This document shows, piece by piece, positions 22,807 through 31,123 of a DNA stretch of 41,286 bases (its first letter is position 1; every line of letters starts with the position of its first letter). The position numbers and the translations under genes are program-made. Below the pieces are notes generated by a model. That model searched no databases. It was not told the DNA's origin and was given only the letters and a program-made list of their open reading frames with translations. This DNA is from Indibacter alkaliphilus LW1 (GTDB lineage Bacteria > Bacteroidota > Bacteroidia > Cytophagales > Cyclobacteriaceae), in contig NZ_ALWO02000029.1 in NCBI RefSeq assembly GCF_000295935.2, positions 1 through 41,286 on the forward strand. The letters are read 5' to 3'.

Positions 22807-25800
22807 ATGACTCCATTTAGGGTAATCATAGCGTTTGTAGTGCTGAGTATCATTGGCTTTGCCCTGATACCCAGGCTATCTGTGGACCTGAACCCCAGAG
22901 AAAGGGAACCGGTTTTGACAGTCAGCTACAACGTACCCCAGTCTTCCCCTGAACTGGTTGAAAAGCTGGCTACATCTCCTTTGGAAGGAGCCTTATCCCA
23001 ATTGGCAGAGTTGAAAAGGATTAATTCGGTATCCAATTACGACAGGGGAAATATTACACTCCGCTTTGACAAAAACACGGATATGGAATTCAAGAAATTT
23101 GAAGTTTCTTCCATTATCCGTCAGGTTTACCCTTCTATGGATTCCAAAGTCAGTTACCCTTTGGTAACCCAATCCGAAGAAAGAAGGTCGGAATTGAAAA
23201 CCCCTATCCTCACCTATTCTGTCAATGGGCCTTTTGCGACTTTTGAAATCAAAAAAATCACGGAAGATATCCTAAAGTCCTCCCTCAACCGGTTTGAAGA
23301 GATCGAAGAAATAGCCGTTAGAGGAGCCAATAACCTCCAACTCTACATTACCTACGATATTCAAAGGCTACAAAGTCTCGGTCTGAACAAAGGTTCTGTG
23401 GAGTCTGTAATCCGAAGTGCATTTGGAAGGACTTATCCAGGTGCTGTGGTCAACAACAGGGAAGAGACGCTTTTCATACAGGTTGACCGTTCTTTACACA
23501 GTATTTCCCAGCTCGAAAACCTGATCATTACCACCCAGTCAGGCAAAGAGGTGATGCTAAGGGATCTTGCCCAGATTACTTTGGAAGAAGCAGAAGCCCA
23601 ATCCTATTATCGGATCAATGGCAACAATTCCGTCACCCTGTCCATTATCAACAGGGATGGCGTGAATAAAATACTTTTGGCCAAAAATATCAAAGGGGCC
23701 ATGGATGAAGCCCGTCAGCTACTGCCGGCAGGTGTGGAGGTCAGGCTGGAGAATGACGACACCGAGTTTTTGGAGAAGGAAATGAACAAGATCTACAAGC
23801 GCTCCGGGCTCTCTATCCTGATCCTTGTGGTTTTTATTTTTCTGATCAACCGTAACCTCCGTTACCTTTCTACGCTTTTTTTGGGTATCATCGTCAACCT
23901 CAGTATTACTGCCATTATCCTATACCTGCTGAAAGTAGATATTCATCTCTACTCTTTGGCAGGCTTGACGATTTCCTTTGGTCTGATCGTGGACAATGCC
24001 ATCATCATGATCGATCATTTGCACAAGCACCGCAACAGGAATGTTTTCGTGGCTTTGTTGGCAGCTTCCCTGACTACCATTGCGGCATTGATGATTGTGT
24101 TTTTCCTTCCGGAAGAGGATAGAAAAAATCTTTCTGAATTTTCCATAGTAGTCTCGGTCATGTTGGGGGTCTCGCTTTTGGTCGCCTTGTTTTTCACGCC
24201 TGCCATGTATGCTTTGCTTTTTGGAGAAAAGGCTAAAAAGGGCAGGCAGCTTACCTTCAGGCAATTAAGGAAAAGGGTTAAAGCTTTTAGATTTTATTCA
24301 GGAAGTATAGGCTTTGTAGCCATGTACAGAAAAGTCTTTGTGACAGCTTTGATCTTGCTTTTTGGCATACCGATATTTTACCTGCCGTCCAAGTGGGAGG
24401 GGCAGGAATGGTACAACAAGTCCATAGGCAGTACCTTTTATCAGGAAGAGATGCGGCCTTATGTAGACAAGGCTCTGGGAGGATCGCTGAGGATGTTTGT
24501 ACGGGGTGTTTTTGAGAAATCCAGTTATAGAGAAGCAGAAAAAACCAGACTTTTCGTTACTGCAAGGCTTCCATTTGGAAATACCTTGGATCAGATGGAT
24601 TTTATTATCAGGGAATTTGAAAAGTATTTGAAAGGAGTGGATGGGGTAGACCAGTTTGTGACCTACGTGACTTCCGGTCAGTATGCACAGATTGTGATCA
24701 CCTTCAAAGAGGAATATGAGAAAAGTGCCTTGCCATATCAGCTGAAAGGTAGGCTTTCAGTAAAGTCCACCGACTGGTCCGGAGCGAGGTGGACCATTTA
24801 TGGAGTAGGGCAGGGCTTTTATACGGGTGCTGGTGGAGAGGGCATTCCGTCGTTTAGGGTGACGATGAAAGGCTACAACTTTGACGAGTTGGAGAGGCAG
24901 GCTGAAGCCCTTGCAGAAAAACTCCTGCAGCATAAGCGTATTCAGGAAGTCAATACCAACGAGCGCTTGGGCTGGAATGAGTTGAAGTCTGAGGAATTTG
25001 TCCTCCGCCTGGACCAGTCGGCCATGGCTCTTCAAAGGACCAATCAGTATGAATTGGTGTCTGCACTGGGAGATATTTCCAAGCCTCAAAATCCTTCTGC
25101 CTACCTCACTCTGGATGATCAGAACTATGGTGTAGTTGTCAGGGAAAAGGCTTCAGCTGGATTTTCCCGCTATGACCTGGAGGAGCAAAGTATGATTGCC
25201 GGTGAAGACCGGGTGTTCAAAGTCAGTAGTTTTGGCAGCCTCCAAAAGGAAACTACTACGACGGCCCTGCACAAAGAGGACAGGCAATACATCCGTTTGG
25301 TGGCTTTTGAGTATATGGGTTCGGCCAAGTTTGGGAATGAATACCTGGATGAGGTATTGAAGGAAATGAAAACCCAGATGCCGATTGGTTATACCGCAGA
25401 GAAGAATACTTGGGCCTATAATTTTGACAAAGCCAAAAGGCAGTACAGTCTGATTTTGGTATTGGTAGTAGGGATATTTTTTATTACTTCTATACTCTTC
25501 GAAAACCTCAAGCAGCCCTTTTATATCATTGTCATTATCCCTATTTCCTTTATAGGCCTGTTTTTGATCTTTTCCCTTTTTGATTTTTACTTTGATCAAG
25601 GGGGGTATGCCGCATTTGTGATGTTGGGAGGTCTGGCAGTCAATGCGGCCATCTTTATTGTCAATGACCTGAACAACAGAAAAATCGGGGTGTATAACCG
25701 TAGGGTGGTGAAAGCTGTAGGAGGTAAAGCAGTGCCTATTTTATTAACCATTTTGTCGACCTGCTTTGGTTTGATTCCTTTTATCATGGAAGGCCAAAAC

Positions 25801-25914
25801 GAGATTTTCTGGTTTTCCCTGGCTATAGGAACCATTGGAGGGCTTGTTTTCAGTGTAGTGGGGGTGTTTTTGGCTTTGCCCGTGTTTTTGTGGAGGAAGG
25901 ATGGGGTTAAATAA
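22807..25914 (+). CDS. RND efflux permease subunit 2
   Basis: 1035 residues. TM1 (FRVIIAFVVLSIIGFALIP) is followed by a porter region beginning LSVDLNPREREPVLTVSYNV. TM4 has GLTISFGLIVDNAIIMIDHL and TM10 has FVMLGGLAVNAAIFIVNDL. It differs strongly from permease 1, so the two are not a recent duplication; one adaptor with two distinct permeases recalls heteromeric MdtBC-type pumps. The N-terminus is slightly short (few residues before TM1), so the true start may have been trimmed by the repeat insertion. Its last 290 nt are duplicated at 28084-28374. Confidence 0.9.
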   Translation: MTPFRVIIAFVVLSIIGFALIPRLSVDLNPREREPVLTVSYNVPQSSPELVEKLATSPLEGALSQLAELKRINSVSNYDRGNITLRFDKNTDMEFKKFEVSSIIRQVYPSMDSKVSYPLVTQSEERRSELKTPILTYSVNGPFATFEIKKITEDILKSSLNRFEEIEEIAVRGANNLQLYITYDIQRLQSLGLNKGSVESVIRSAFGRTYPGAVVNNREETLFIQVDRSLHSISQLENLIITTQSGKEVMLRDLAQITLEEAEAQSYYRINGNNSVTLSIINRDGVNKILLAKNIKGAMDEARQLLPAGVEVRLENDDTEFLEKEMNKIYKRSGLSILILVVFIFLINRNLRYLSTLFLGIIVNLSITAIILYLLKVDIHLYSLAGLTISFGLIVDNAIIMIDHLHKHRNRNVFVALLAASLTTIAALMIVFFLPEEDRKNLSEFSIVVSVMLGVSLLVALFFTPAMYALLFGEKAKKGRQLTFRQLRKRVKAFRFYSGSIGFVAMYRKVFVTALILLFGIPIFYLPSKWEGQEWYNKSIGSTFYQEEMRPYVDKALGGSLRMFVRGVFEKSSYREAEKTRLFVTARLPFGNTLDQMDFIIREFEKYLKGVDGVDQFVTYVTSGQYAQIVITFKEEYEKSALPYQLKGRLSVKSTDWSGARWTIYGVGQGFYTGAGGEGIPSFRVTMKGYNFDELERQAEALAEKLLQHKRIQEVNTNERLGWNELKSEEFVLRLDQSAMALQRTNQYELVSALGDISKPQNPSAYLTLDDQNYGVVVREKASAGFSRYDLEEQSMIAGEDRVFKVSSFGSLQKETTTTALHKEDRQYIRLVAFEYMGSAKFGNEYLDEVLKEMKTQMPIGYTAEKNTWAYNFDKAKRQYSLILVLVVGIFFITSILFENLKQPFYIIVIIPISFIGLFLIFSLFDFYFDQGGYAAFVMLGGLAVNAAIFIVNDLNNRKIGVYNRRVVKAVGGKAVPILLTILSTCFGLIPFIMEGQNEIFWFSLAIGTIGGLVFSVVGVFLALPVFLWRKDGVK

Positions 25915-26149
25915 TTTTGTTGAAGTCATTATTCCCTGACAAACCTTATGTTTCTTTGGAAGATTTGGATATCACAAATCAGGAGTCATAAGGTCTGGAT
26001 AATTTAAAAACAGAATAAATTTATTCAATCCAAACTTTTCATTTTCTAAAAATATTTTGTATATCTGATTACAAGACTCTGTTCTTCATTTGAAGAAGTG
26101 AAATTCAATTGTTTTGATATAATAATCTTGACGAAGTAGGACTAATTAA

Positions 26150-27346
26150 TTAAAAATCATTGATTCGGATTTTTAAAATGTAAGGATTTTCATACTTATC
26201 AAAATCTTGATTGATACGATGAATGTATGGATTGATTTTTAGGAATTCAGGAAGGGATGGATTTTCATTCAGTTTACTAATTTCTGATTTAATCTTATAG
26301 GGATCTACAGAAAAATATAAGAATTGCCTATCACTTCCAATAGGAGTGTAAACCAAATAGGAACTCAAATCTGAAAAATCATTTCCAAATTCGCTTGACC
26401 ACCCTTTGGTTACCTTAACTTCATTGGTATTCCTATCTACTATAGCAGTATAGAACTTGGAACCCTGAAGCAAGAAAAGGAAAAAATGACTATCTGTTGG
26501 TTGTATTGAAAAAACTGACGCATAATTATTGGCTGCTGCTTGGTTTCTAAAGTCCATTATATTTTCAAATGACCGATCAAAGAATTCAGAGGGTGTTTGA
26601 AATTTTCCCAAATCAATTATATACCTTATGTCAGAACGGTTTCCGCTTAGTGTATAAAGCGTATCATTATCGGAATAAAAGAAATCAATTTCTCCATCCT
26701 TAGCATAAAAAGTATCATTGTTGAGTACACTTAGATACCTTCTTTGATTTTCAATTTTACCGAACCCTTTCTTTTTTTCACCGGAGATACCAGAAACTAA
26801 AACAGTACTATATCCATCTCCCTCAAAAAAAACACCGCCATAAATAAAATAATCCTCTCCATCTGGCATAAAGGACGTGGCCAAGTAGAGGTAAGGATTG
26901 TTCCATTCATTTTGAAACTCTCCTTCGGAATTAAATCTCAGCAATTTGCCATTTTTTCTATCTAATACCTCTATTAAAGAAGAATTTTCATTCCACCGAA
27001 TGTCATCGACTGATTGAAATTCTCCGGGACCATTTCCCAATCTTGAAATAGAATCTAAAAACCCTCCATTAGAATCAAGCCGAAGAATTTTATTGGAGGA
27101 GAGTAACCAATAGTTGTTTTCTCTAGATAAGACCCTTTTAATTGATTTTATAGGAATTTCTTCTGATCCTTTTATAGCGATCATTTCCTCTATTGCAAAG
27201 AATGATTCAAAAGTTTCAGGATTTGAATCTTCAAGATTTATTGTTACGTATTTTGGTTTGTCTGTATCCTTTTTGCCAGGTGAAGAACAATTAACAAATA
27301 AAATAAAAACAATAAAAACCTGTAAAATGTAAAGACTTTTTTTCAT
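26150..27346 (-). CDS. 6-bladed beta-propeller lipoprotein
   Basis: 398 residues with lipobox (VNCSS). Propeller signatures include RLGNGPGEFQSVDDIRWNEN and IEVLDRKNGKLLRFNSEGEF, typical of the Bacteroidota 6-bladed beta-propeller family (NHL-like, PF17170 type). The remaining blades are more diverged. Its 5' neighbour in the same direction is a 64-residue secreted Cys peptide 60 nt upstream, repeating the peptide/propeller arrangement at 9018-11856. The 3' end is duplicated at 29300-29400. AT-rich. Function unknown; anchored at the membrane surface. Confidence 0.8.
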   Translation of the reverse strand: MKKSLYILQVFIVFILFVNCSSPGKKDTDKPKYVTINLEDSNPETFESFFAIEEMIAIKGSEEIPIKSIKRVLSRENNYWLLSSNKILRLDSNGGFLDSISRLGNGPGEFQSVDDIRWNENSSLIEVLDRKNGKLLRFNSEGEFQNEWNNPYLYLATSFMPDGEDYFIYGGVFFEGDGYSTVLVSGISGEKKKGFGKIENQRRYLSVLNNDTFYAKDGEIDFFYSDNDTLYTLSGNRSDIRYIIDLGKFQTPSEFFDRSFENIMDFRNQAAANNYASVFSIQPTDSHFFLFLLQGSKFYTAIVDRNTNEVKVTKGWSSEFGNDFSDLSSYLVYTPIGSDRQFLYFSVDPYKIKSEISKLNENPSLPEFLKINPYIHRINQDFDKYENPYILKIRINDF

Positions 27347-27406
27347 AAAGAAAGGAATTTAAAAAGGGGTTTCCCCCTTTTTATTCATGTGATAAATAAT
27401 TGATTA

Positions 27407-27601
27407 CTAACAAGGTATTCCTGTGCATGAATCCAATTCGTTCGTGCTTTCTACACAACAATAGGTGTCAGGGCCTGTTTGTGCCATAGTGTAATACTTT
27501 GGCTTATCTGGTTCTACCGATTCTTGAGCACTTGATTTCAAGGGCGTAAGAAACCCAAGGCTTAGAACGAATACAATTGTTCCGATAATTAACTTTTTCA
27601 T
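27407..27601 (-). CDS. Small secreted Cys-containing peptide precursor
   Basis: 64 residues. A signal peptide (KKLIIGTIVFVLSLGFLTPL, cleaved near SSAQ) is followed by a mature part of about 38 residues with adjacent cysteines (YCC) and two more at the C-terminus (DSCTGIPC). It resembles the peptide at 9018 in size, export signal and terminal cysteines, but not in sequence. Located directly before a propeller lipoprotein gene. A stem-like GGGG...CCCC pair follows its stop. Probably a NVEALA-like or related exported peptide; role unknown. Confidence 0.65.
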   Translation of the reverse strand: MKKLIIGTIVFVLSLGFLTPLKSSAQESVEPDKPKYYTMAQTGPDTYCCVESTNELDSCTGIPC

Positions 27602-28083
27602 TTTTTTAGATTTTATTGAGTTTTAAAATCTCCGAACATTAGGCTCAGCCGAAGACTCTGACCATCCATCGCGATTGAATATTTTAATAGAAATAGTACA
27701 AGCTTGACTTCTTACACCAGAATAAAATATAGATCTTCTATTGTTTAGGCTATTGGTGATCCATATCCATTGATAAACATGGTTTAAAAAACACATTTGA
27801 ATAATAAATAAACTTTCATCCTAGATTATTTATTTTTTAAACTTAAAAATTAAAAGTTTTAATTCCAAAAAATAAATAAACTTATTATACCTAAAATAAA
27901 TAATATTGTATTATTTAAATATTAAATTTACAAATATTATTTTAATAATCAAGATTACCCCCCTATACAAACTAAATGACAAGTAATTTTGGGATCTGCA
28001 GAATTTTGAACTTTTTTTATAGTTTCAAAAAAAATCTTAAAGTAAATTTTAAAGAAGGATCTCGGGAAGGTGTAAATATGCTT
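27602..28083. other. AT-rich gene-free interval between duplicated segments
   Basis: Upstream region of the peptide gene, then extremely AT-rich sequence (about 27780-27960) with no supportable gene. An open frame starting at 27976 runs into the RND-derived segment, but its first 36 codons have no family resemblance. Confidence 0.45.
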
Positions 28084-28374
28084 TTGGGAGGTCTTGCAGT
28101 CAATGCGGCCATCTTTATTGTCAATGGCCTGAATAACAAAAAAATAGGGGTGTATAACCGCAGGGTGGTGAAAGCTGTAGGAGGCAAAGCAGTGCCTATT
28201 TTATTTACCATATTGTCTACCTGTTTTGGTTTGATTCCATTTATCATGGAAGGGCAAAACGAGATTTTCTGGTTTTCTCTGGCTATAGGAACCATTGGAG
28301 GGCTTGTTTTCAGTGTAGTGGGGGTGTTTTTGGCTTTGCCGGTATTTTTGTGGAGGAAGGATGAAGTGAGCTGA
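28084..28374 (+). pseudogene. Duplicated 3' end of RND permease 2
   Basis: From 28084 to about 28366 the sequence matches 25624-25906 without gaps (constant offset 2460), with roughly 5% differences, many at third codon positions. It encodes the last TM helices (GGLAVNAAIFIVNGLNNKK to ALPVFLWRKDEVS). Similarity continues weakly beyond the stop into the spacer. Only about 95 of 1035 residues are present, so it is a non-functional copy created by duplication. Confidence 0.9.
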
Positions 28375-28534
28375 TTTTGGTGAAATCCGTATTTCCTGAT
28401 AAGAGCCTTATGGATCCGGATATCAGGAATCAGTAGCCTTAAGTTCTGGACTATTTTTAGCAGAATAAATTTATCCAATCCAAAACTATACAATTAGAAA
28501 AAGGTATATACTTTTAGTATCTACTGAAATAAAT

Positions 28535-28768
28535 ATGAAAAACTTATCACTTAAATTGGATGATGATATATTCCAAGAAACCGAGGAACTTATATTCAAA
28601 TTAGAAAAGTCAAGGAACCGTTATGTCAATGAGGCATTGGCTTATTATAATAAAATCCAAAAGCGGAAGTTTTTAGAAAAGGTCCTAGCTGTTGAATCTA
28701 AGCTCGTAAGCATGGAATCTATGCAGGTTTTATCTGAATTTGAGCAAATTGAAGATGGGGAAGGTTAA
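28535..28768 (+). CDS. RHH-type antitoxin of a MazEF-like pair
   Basis: 77 residues. The N-terminal strand and helices LSLKLDDDIFQETEELIFKL and NRYVNEALAYYNKIQKRK form a CopG/RHH DNA-binding fold. An acidic, less ordered tail (SEFEQIEDGEG) is suited to toxin neutralisation. Its end overlaps the MazF-type gene by 14 nt, the usual TA layout. The toxin now carries a stop, so the antitoxin may be free to degrade. It sits in sequence inserted between the duplicated RND end and the propeller remnant. Confidence 0.8.
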   Translation: MKNLSLKLDDDIFQETEELIFKLEKSRNRYVNEALAYYNKIQKRKFLEKVLAVESKLVSMESMQVLSEFEQIEDGEG

Positions 28769-29099
28769 AAGGTTCGAGGTTTGGTTGGCAAATCTTGATC
28801 CAAGATTCGGGACAGAAGCTGGTTAAACCAGGCCTGTTTTGGTGGTCCAAACAGACCTTCTCAATAAAGTACATCCTTCCACTTTGGTCTGTCCGATCAA
28901 TTCTAATGTACAGCCGGGCAGTAAAATACTGCGCGTTCATCTTCAGAAAGGTATGGCTAATCTAGATAAATCATGCGATATTATGATTGATCAATTGCGG
29001 GCAATTGACAATAAAAGATTAATTAAAAAAATAGGCATTATACCTGCTAGTGAAGCAAAAAAAGTAAATGAAAACCTGTTGATTGTCCTTGATCTTTAA
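28755..29099 (+). pseudogene. MazF/PemK-type toxin with in-frame stop
   Basis: The frame from ATG 28755 reads GKVKRFEVWLANLDPRFGTE-AG, then TAA at 28824-28826, then TRPVLVVQTDLLNKVHPSTL and a complete PemK-like remainder to 29099 (114 codons in total). Family members have Lys at the stop position (GTEPGKTRPVL), so a single A-to-T change (AAA to TAA) explains it. The rest of the frame is intact, including CPINS and DQLRAID segments, so the mutation looks recent. A GTG at 28839 cannot restore the N-terminal strand. Confidence 0.85.
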
Positions 29100-29167
29100 A
29101 GCAAATGAAATTATTTGAAGTCTGAACTCCTTTGCATTTTTTGGGTATTAGTCTTATTATTATTATT

Positions 29168-29206
29168 TATGGAAAAATATGGAATCTAATTCCATATTTT
29201 TCCATA
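29168..29206. repeat. Perfect 18-bp inverted repeat (hairpin) after mazF
   Basis: Positions 29168-29185 pair perfectly with 29189-29206 around a CTA loop (arms begin TATGGAAAAATATGG). A CA and seven T residues follow, so it can serve as a terminator for the TA pair. Such length and perfection is unusual for a simple terminator. Confidence 0.7.
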
Positions 29207-29299
29207 CATTTTTTTGATGAGACCGATCATTTCAACTTTACTTTCCCGATTACCGGATTTTCCTCTTTCTTTGAAGTACTTTTGTGCTCCATTAAATAC

Positions 29300-29400
29300 C
29301 TAAATCAGCTCATTGATTCGGATTTTTAAAATGTAAGGATTTTCATATTTATTAAAATCTTATTAGCTTCCATAAAGGTGTGGATTGGAATTTTTTCAGA
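29300..29400 (-). pseudogene. 3' remnant of a second propeller gene
   Basis: 29311-29361 matches 26158-26208, the end of the propeller gene, at about 49 of 51 positions. The minus-strand reading gives DFNKYENPYILKIRINELI and stop, against DFDKYENPYILKIRINDF in the intact gene. Further upstream homology continues with two adjacent stops and drift. A decayed copy. Confidence 0.8.
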
Positions 29401-29463
29401 AATCTCAAATCAGTTTGTTATATTTTAAAATCTAATTCATCCGATATGGAAATTAAGTTTTAA

Positions 29464-29625
29464 ACCAAAAGTAAGCAGGTAAATTTTCATGGATATCAGC
29501 GCCATTCTGCCGACGTAGATTTTTGGATAGATACATCAGAAGAGAACTTTTCTAAGCTAATCCTAGTGTTTAAACGAATGGGGTATGATATACTACTTAT
29601 ACCCCGCCTGCATAAGTGTCAGTAG
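29464..29625 (+). pseudogene. Nucleotidyltransferase-fold gene fragment
   Basis: The frame contains VNFHGYQRHSADVDFWIDTS and a following helix (EENFSKLILVFKRMGYD). This matches the GG..A.N.HGY.R.T.D.DLWID block of DUF1814-like or MNT-type nucleotidyltransferases often found in abortive-infection or TA loci. Both the start and the rest of the protein are absent; after about 29589 the frame merely runs over the opposite-strand peptidase gene. Confidence 0.6.
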
Positions 29626-30876
29626 TAGAGCTTGCTGAATCCCCAAATACCCATCTTTGTTCATCCACCATTCATCCAGGGAATGCACTCCGCCTCCTTC
29701 ACCTCCTCTGCCTATAGTCACTGCGGGTATTCCTTTGGAAAAAGCGATATTGGAATTGGTAGAACTGGAACTCAATCTGGGTTCTTTTCCGGTCAAGAAA
29801 TTGGCAATGGCCATGGTCTGTTGGATCAGAGGCGATTCTGGACTGGCCAATCCACTCGGCCTGTCTCCGACTTTTTCTATGTCCACGGTCAGTGGCTTTC
29901 CCCTTCGGATGATTTGGTTTTCCTTTTCCAGACCCTCTTCCATTGACTTTATAAAAAGCGCATTGATTCCCTTCAGATTTTCCTGACTTTCGGATCGCAT
30001 ATCCACCAACATCCACGATTCATAGGGAATGGAATTTACTGAGGTGCCCCCACCCAGTACAGAAATGCTGTAAGTGGTTTTTGGACCATCTTTGGTAAAG
30101 TCATCCGCCTTGGGGATAAAAGCCACCACGGCCTGTGATAAGGCGTTGTGGGGGTTGCCAATGCCAAATGCCCCATAAGAATGGCCACCACTTCCTTTGA
30201 ATGTTACCTTGTAGCGCAAAGAACCAATGCCGCCATTGACAATATCTTCCAGCCCACCACCGTCTATGGCTATATGTGCAGCCAAAGGATGGGCTCCTTC
30301 TCGGAAAAGGTGTTTGACACCATAAAGGTCGCCCAGGCCTTCTTCTCCGACCGTGCCGGCAAACCAGATGTCCTGTTCTGCTTTCAGGTCATTGGCAGTC
30401 ATGGTTTTCAGAAGGGCTACGACCATTGCTATCGATCTGCTGGCATCACCGATTCCCGGTGCAAATAAGGTGTCTCCTCTTTGCTTAACTGTGACATCAG
30501 TACCAAAAGGAAAAACCGTATCCAGATGTCCTTCCACCAATATGGTTTTTTCTCTCTTTGTTCCCTTTCTCAATCCAATGACATTGCCGACCTCATCTGT
30601 CCAAACAGAATCTGCACCTGCTGCTTTGAGCATTTCGGCAAAAGCCTTTCCTTTTTCCTCCTCATGGTAAGAAGGGGCAGGAATTTCTGTTAAGGTGATC
30701 ATATCGGCGATCGTCTCATCATCGATTTCACGGATATAGTCAAATGCCTTTTTGATCTCCGGTTTTTCAGTCAATGCAGAAACTTGCTCTTGGTATTGTG
30801 GCTTTATGGTCTGGGCAAAAGCAATTGTATGGCAAAGCAATAGAGCGAATAGGGTAAATACGATCTTGATGTTCAT
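29593..30876 (-). CDS. M20 family metallopeptidase, exported
   Basis: 427 residues from the ATG at 30876, which gives a good signal peptide (IKIVFTLFALLLCHTIAFAQ); the open frame starts earlier but that extension lacks sense. M20 motifs: LVEGHLDTVFP (first metal His and Asp), GIGDASRSIAM, GTVGEEGLGDLYG (catalytic Glu and metal ligand), AIDGGG, the dimerisation domain GSGGHSYGAFG, and a C-terminal HSLDEWW for the last ligand. It should hydrolyse peptides or acyl-amino acids in the periplasm. Its 3' end borders a fragmentary nucleotidyltransferase gene. Confidence 0.9.
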   Translation of the reverse strand: MNIKIVFTLFALLLCHTIAFAQTIKPQYQEQVSALTEKPEIKKAFDYIREIDDETIADMITLTEIPAPSYHEEEKGKAFAEMLKAAGADSVWTDEVGNVIGLRKGTKREKTILVEGHLDTVFPFGTDVTVKQRGDTLFAPGIGDASRSIAMVVALLKTMTANDLKAEQDIWFAGTVGEEGLGDLYGVKHLFREGAHPLAAHIAIDGGGLEDIVNGGIGSLRYKVTFKGSGGHSYGAFGIGNPHNALSQAVVAFIPKADDFTKDGPKTTYSISVLGGGTSVNSIPYESWMLVDMRSESQENLKGINALFIKSMEEGLEKENQIIRRGKPLTVDIEKVGDRPSGLASPESPLIQQTMAIANFLTGKEPRLSSSSTNSNIAFSKGIPAVTIGRGGEGGGVHSLDEWWMNKDGYLGIQQALLLTLMQAGYK

Positions 30877-30953
30877 TGGAAAAGAATGCTGTATAAGACG
30901 AAATAGGGAAAAAATAAATTTTCTGGCAATACCGCTGGTCAATATCATTTTGA

Positions 30954-31070
30954 TTATTGAAGGAGAAATTGGCTGGGGCTTACAATTGAAATCTCTTTTT
31001 TCTTTATTGGGCTAACCGAATCCCACTTTGCAGCGGTTAGCTGATCTACCTCAATGATAATTTTTTCCAT
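30954..31070 (-). CDS. Possible small antitoxin-like protein, maybe truncated
   Basis: 38 residues from ATG 31070 (45 codons if ATG 31088 is used). MEKIIIEVDQLTAAKWDSVS recalls the N-terminus of small Bacteroidota antitoxin-like proteins of the form M-K-x-I-x-I-E-V-D-E-x-T-A-K-x-W. The expected helical remainder is replaced by a different tail (PIKKKEISIVSPSQFLLQ), suggesting a frameshift or truncation. No toxin gene neighbours it. Confidence 0.35.
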   Translation of the reverse strand: MEKIIIEVDQLTAAKWDSVSPIKKKEISIVSPSQFLLQ

Positions 31071-31123
31071 GATTTTAGAATTTTTCATTAATATACATAA
31101 AACCAATCAGACTTTGAATAAGT

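Noticed and set aside
27976-28083. N-terminal extension of the duplicated RND end as a new gene
   Set aside because: The first 36 codons come from AT-rich intergenic sequence with no homology, and the remainder is only the permease tail.
28839-29099. Shorter MazF-like gene starting at GTG after the stop
   Set aside because: It would lack the N-terminal strand and conserved residues needed for the fold, and no ribosome site precedes it.
29132-29329. 65-codon open frame on the plus strand
   Set aside because: It runs through the perfect hairpin and the antisense propeller remnant, with no protein-like pattern.
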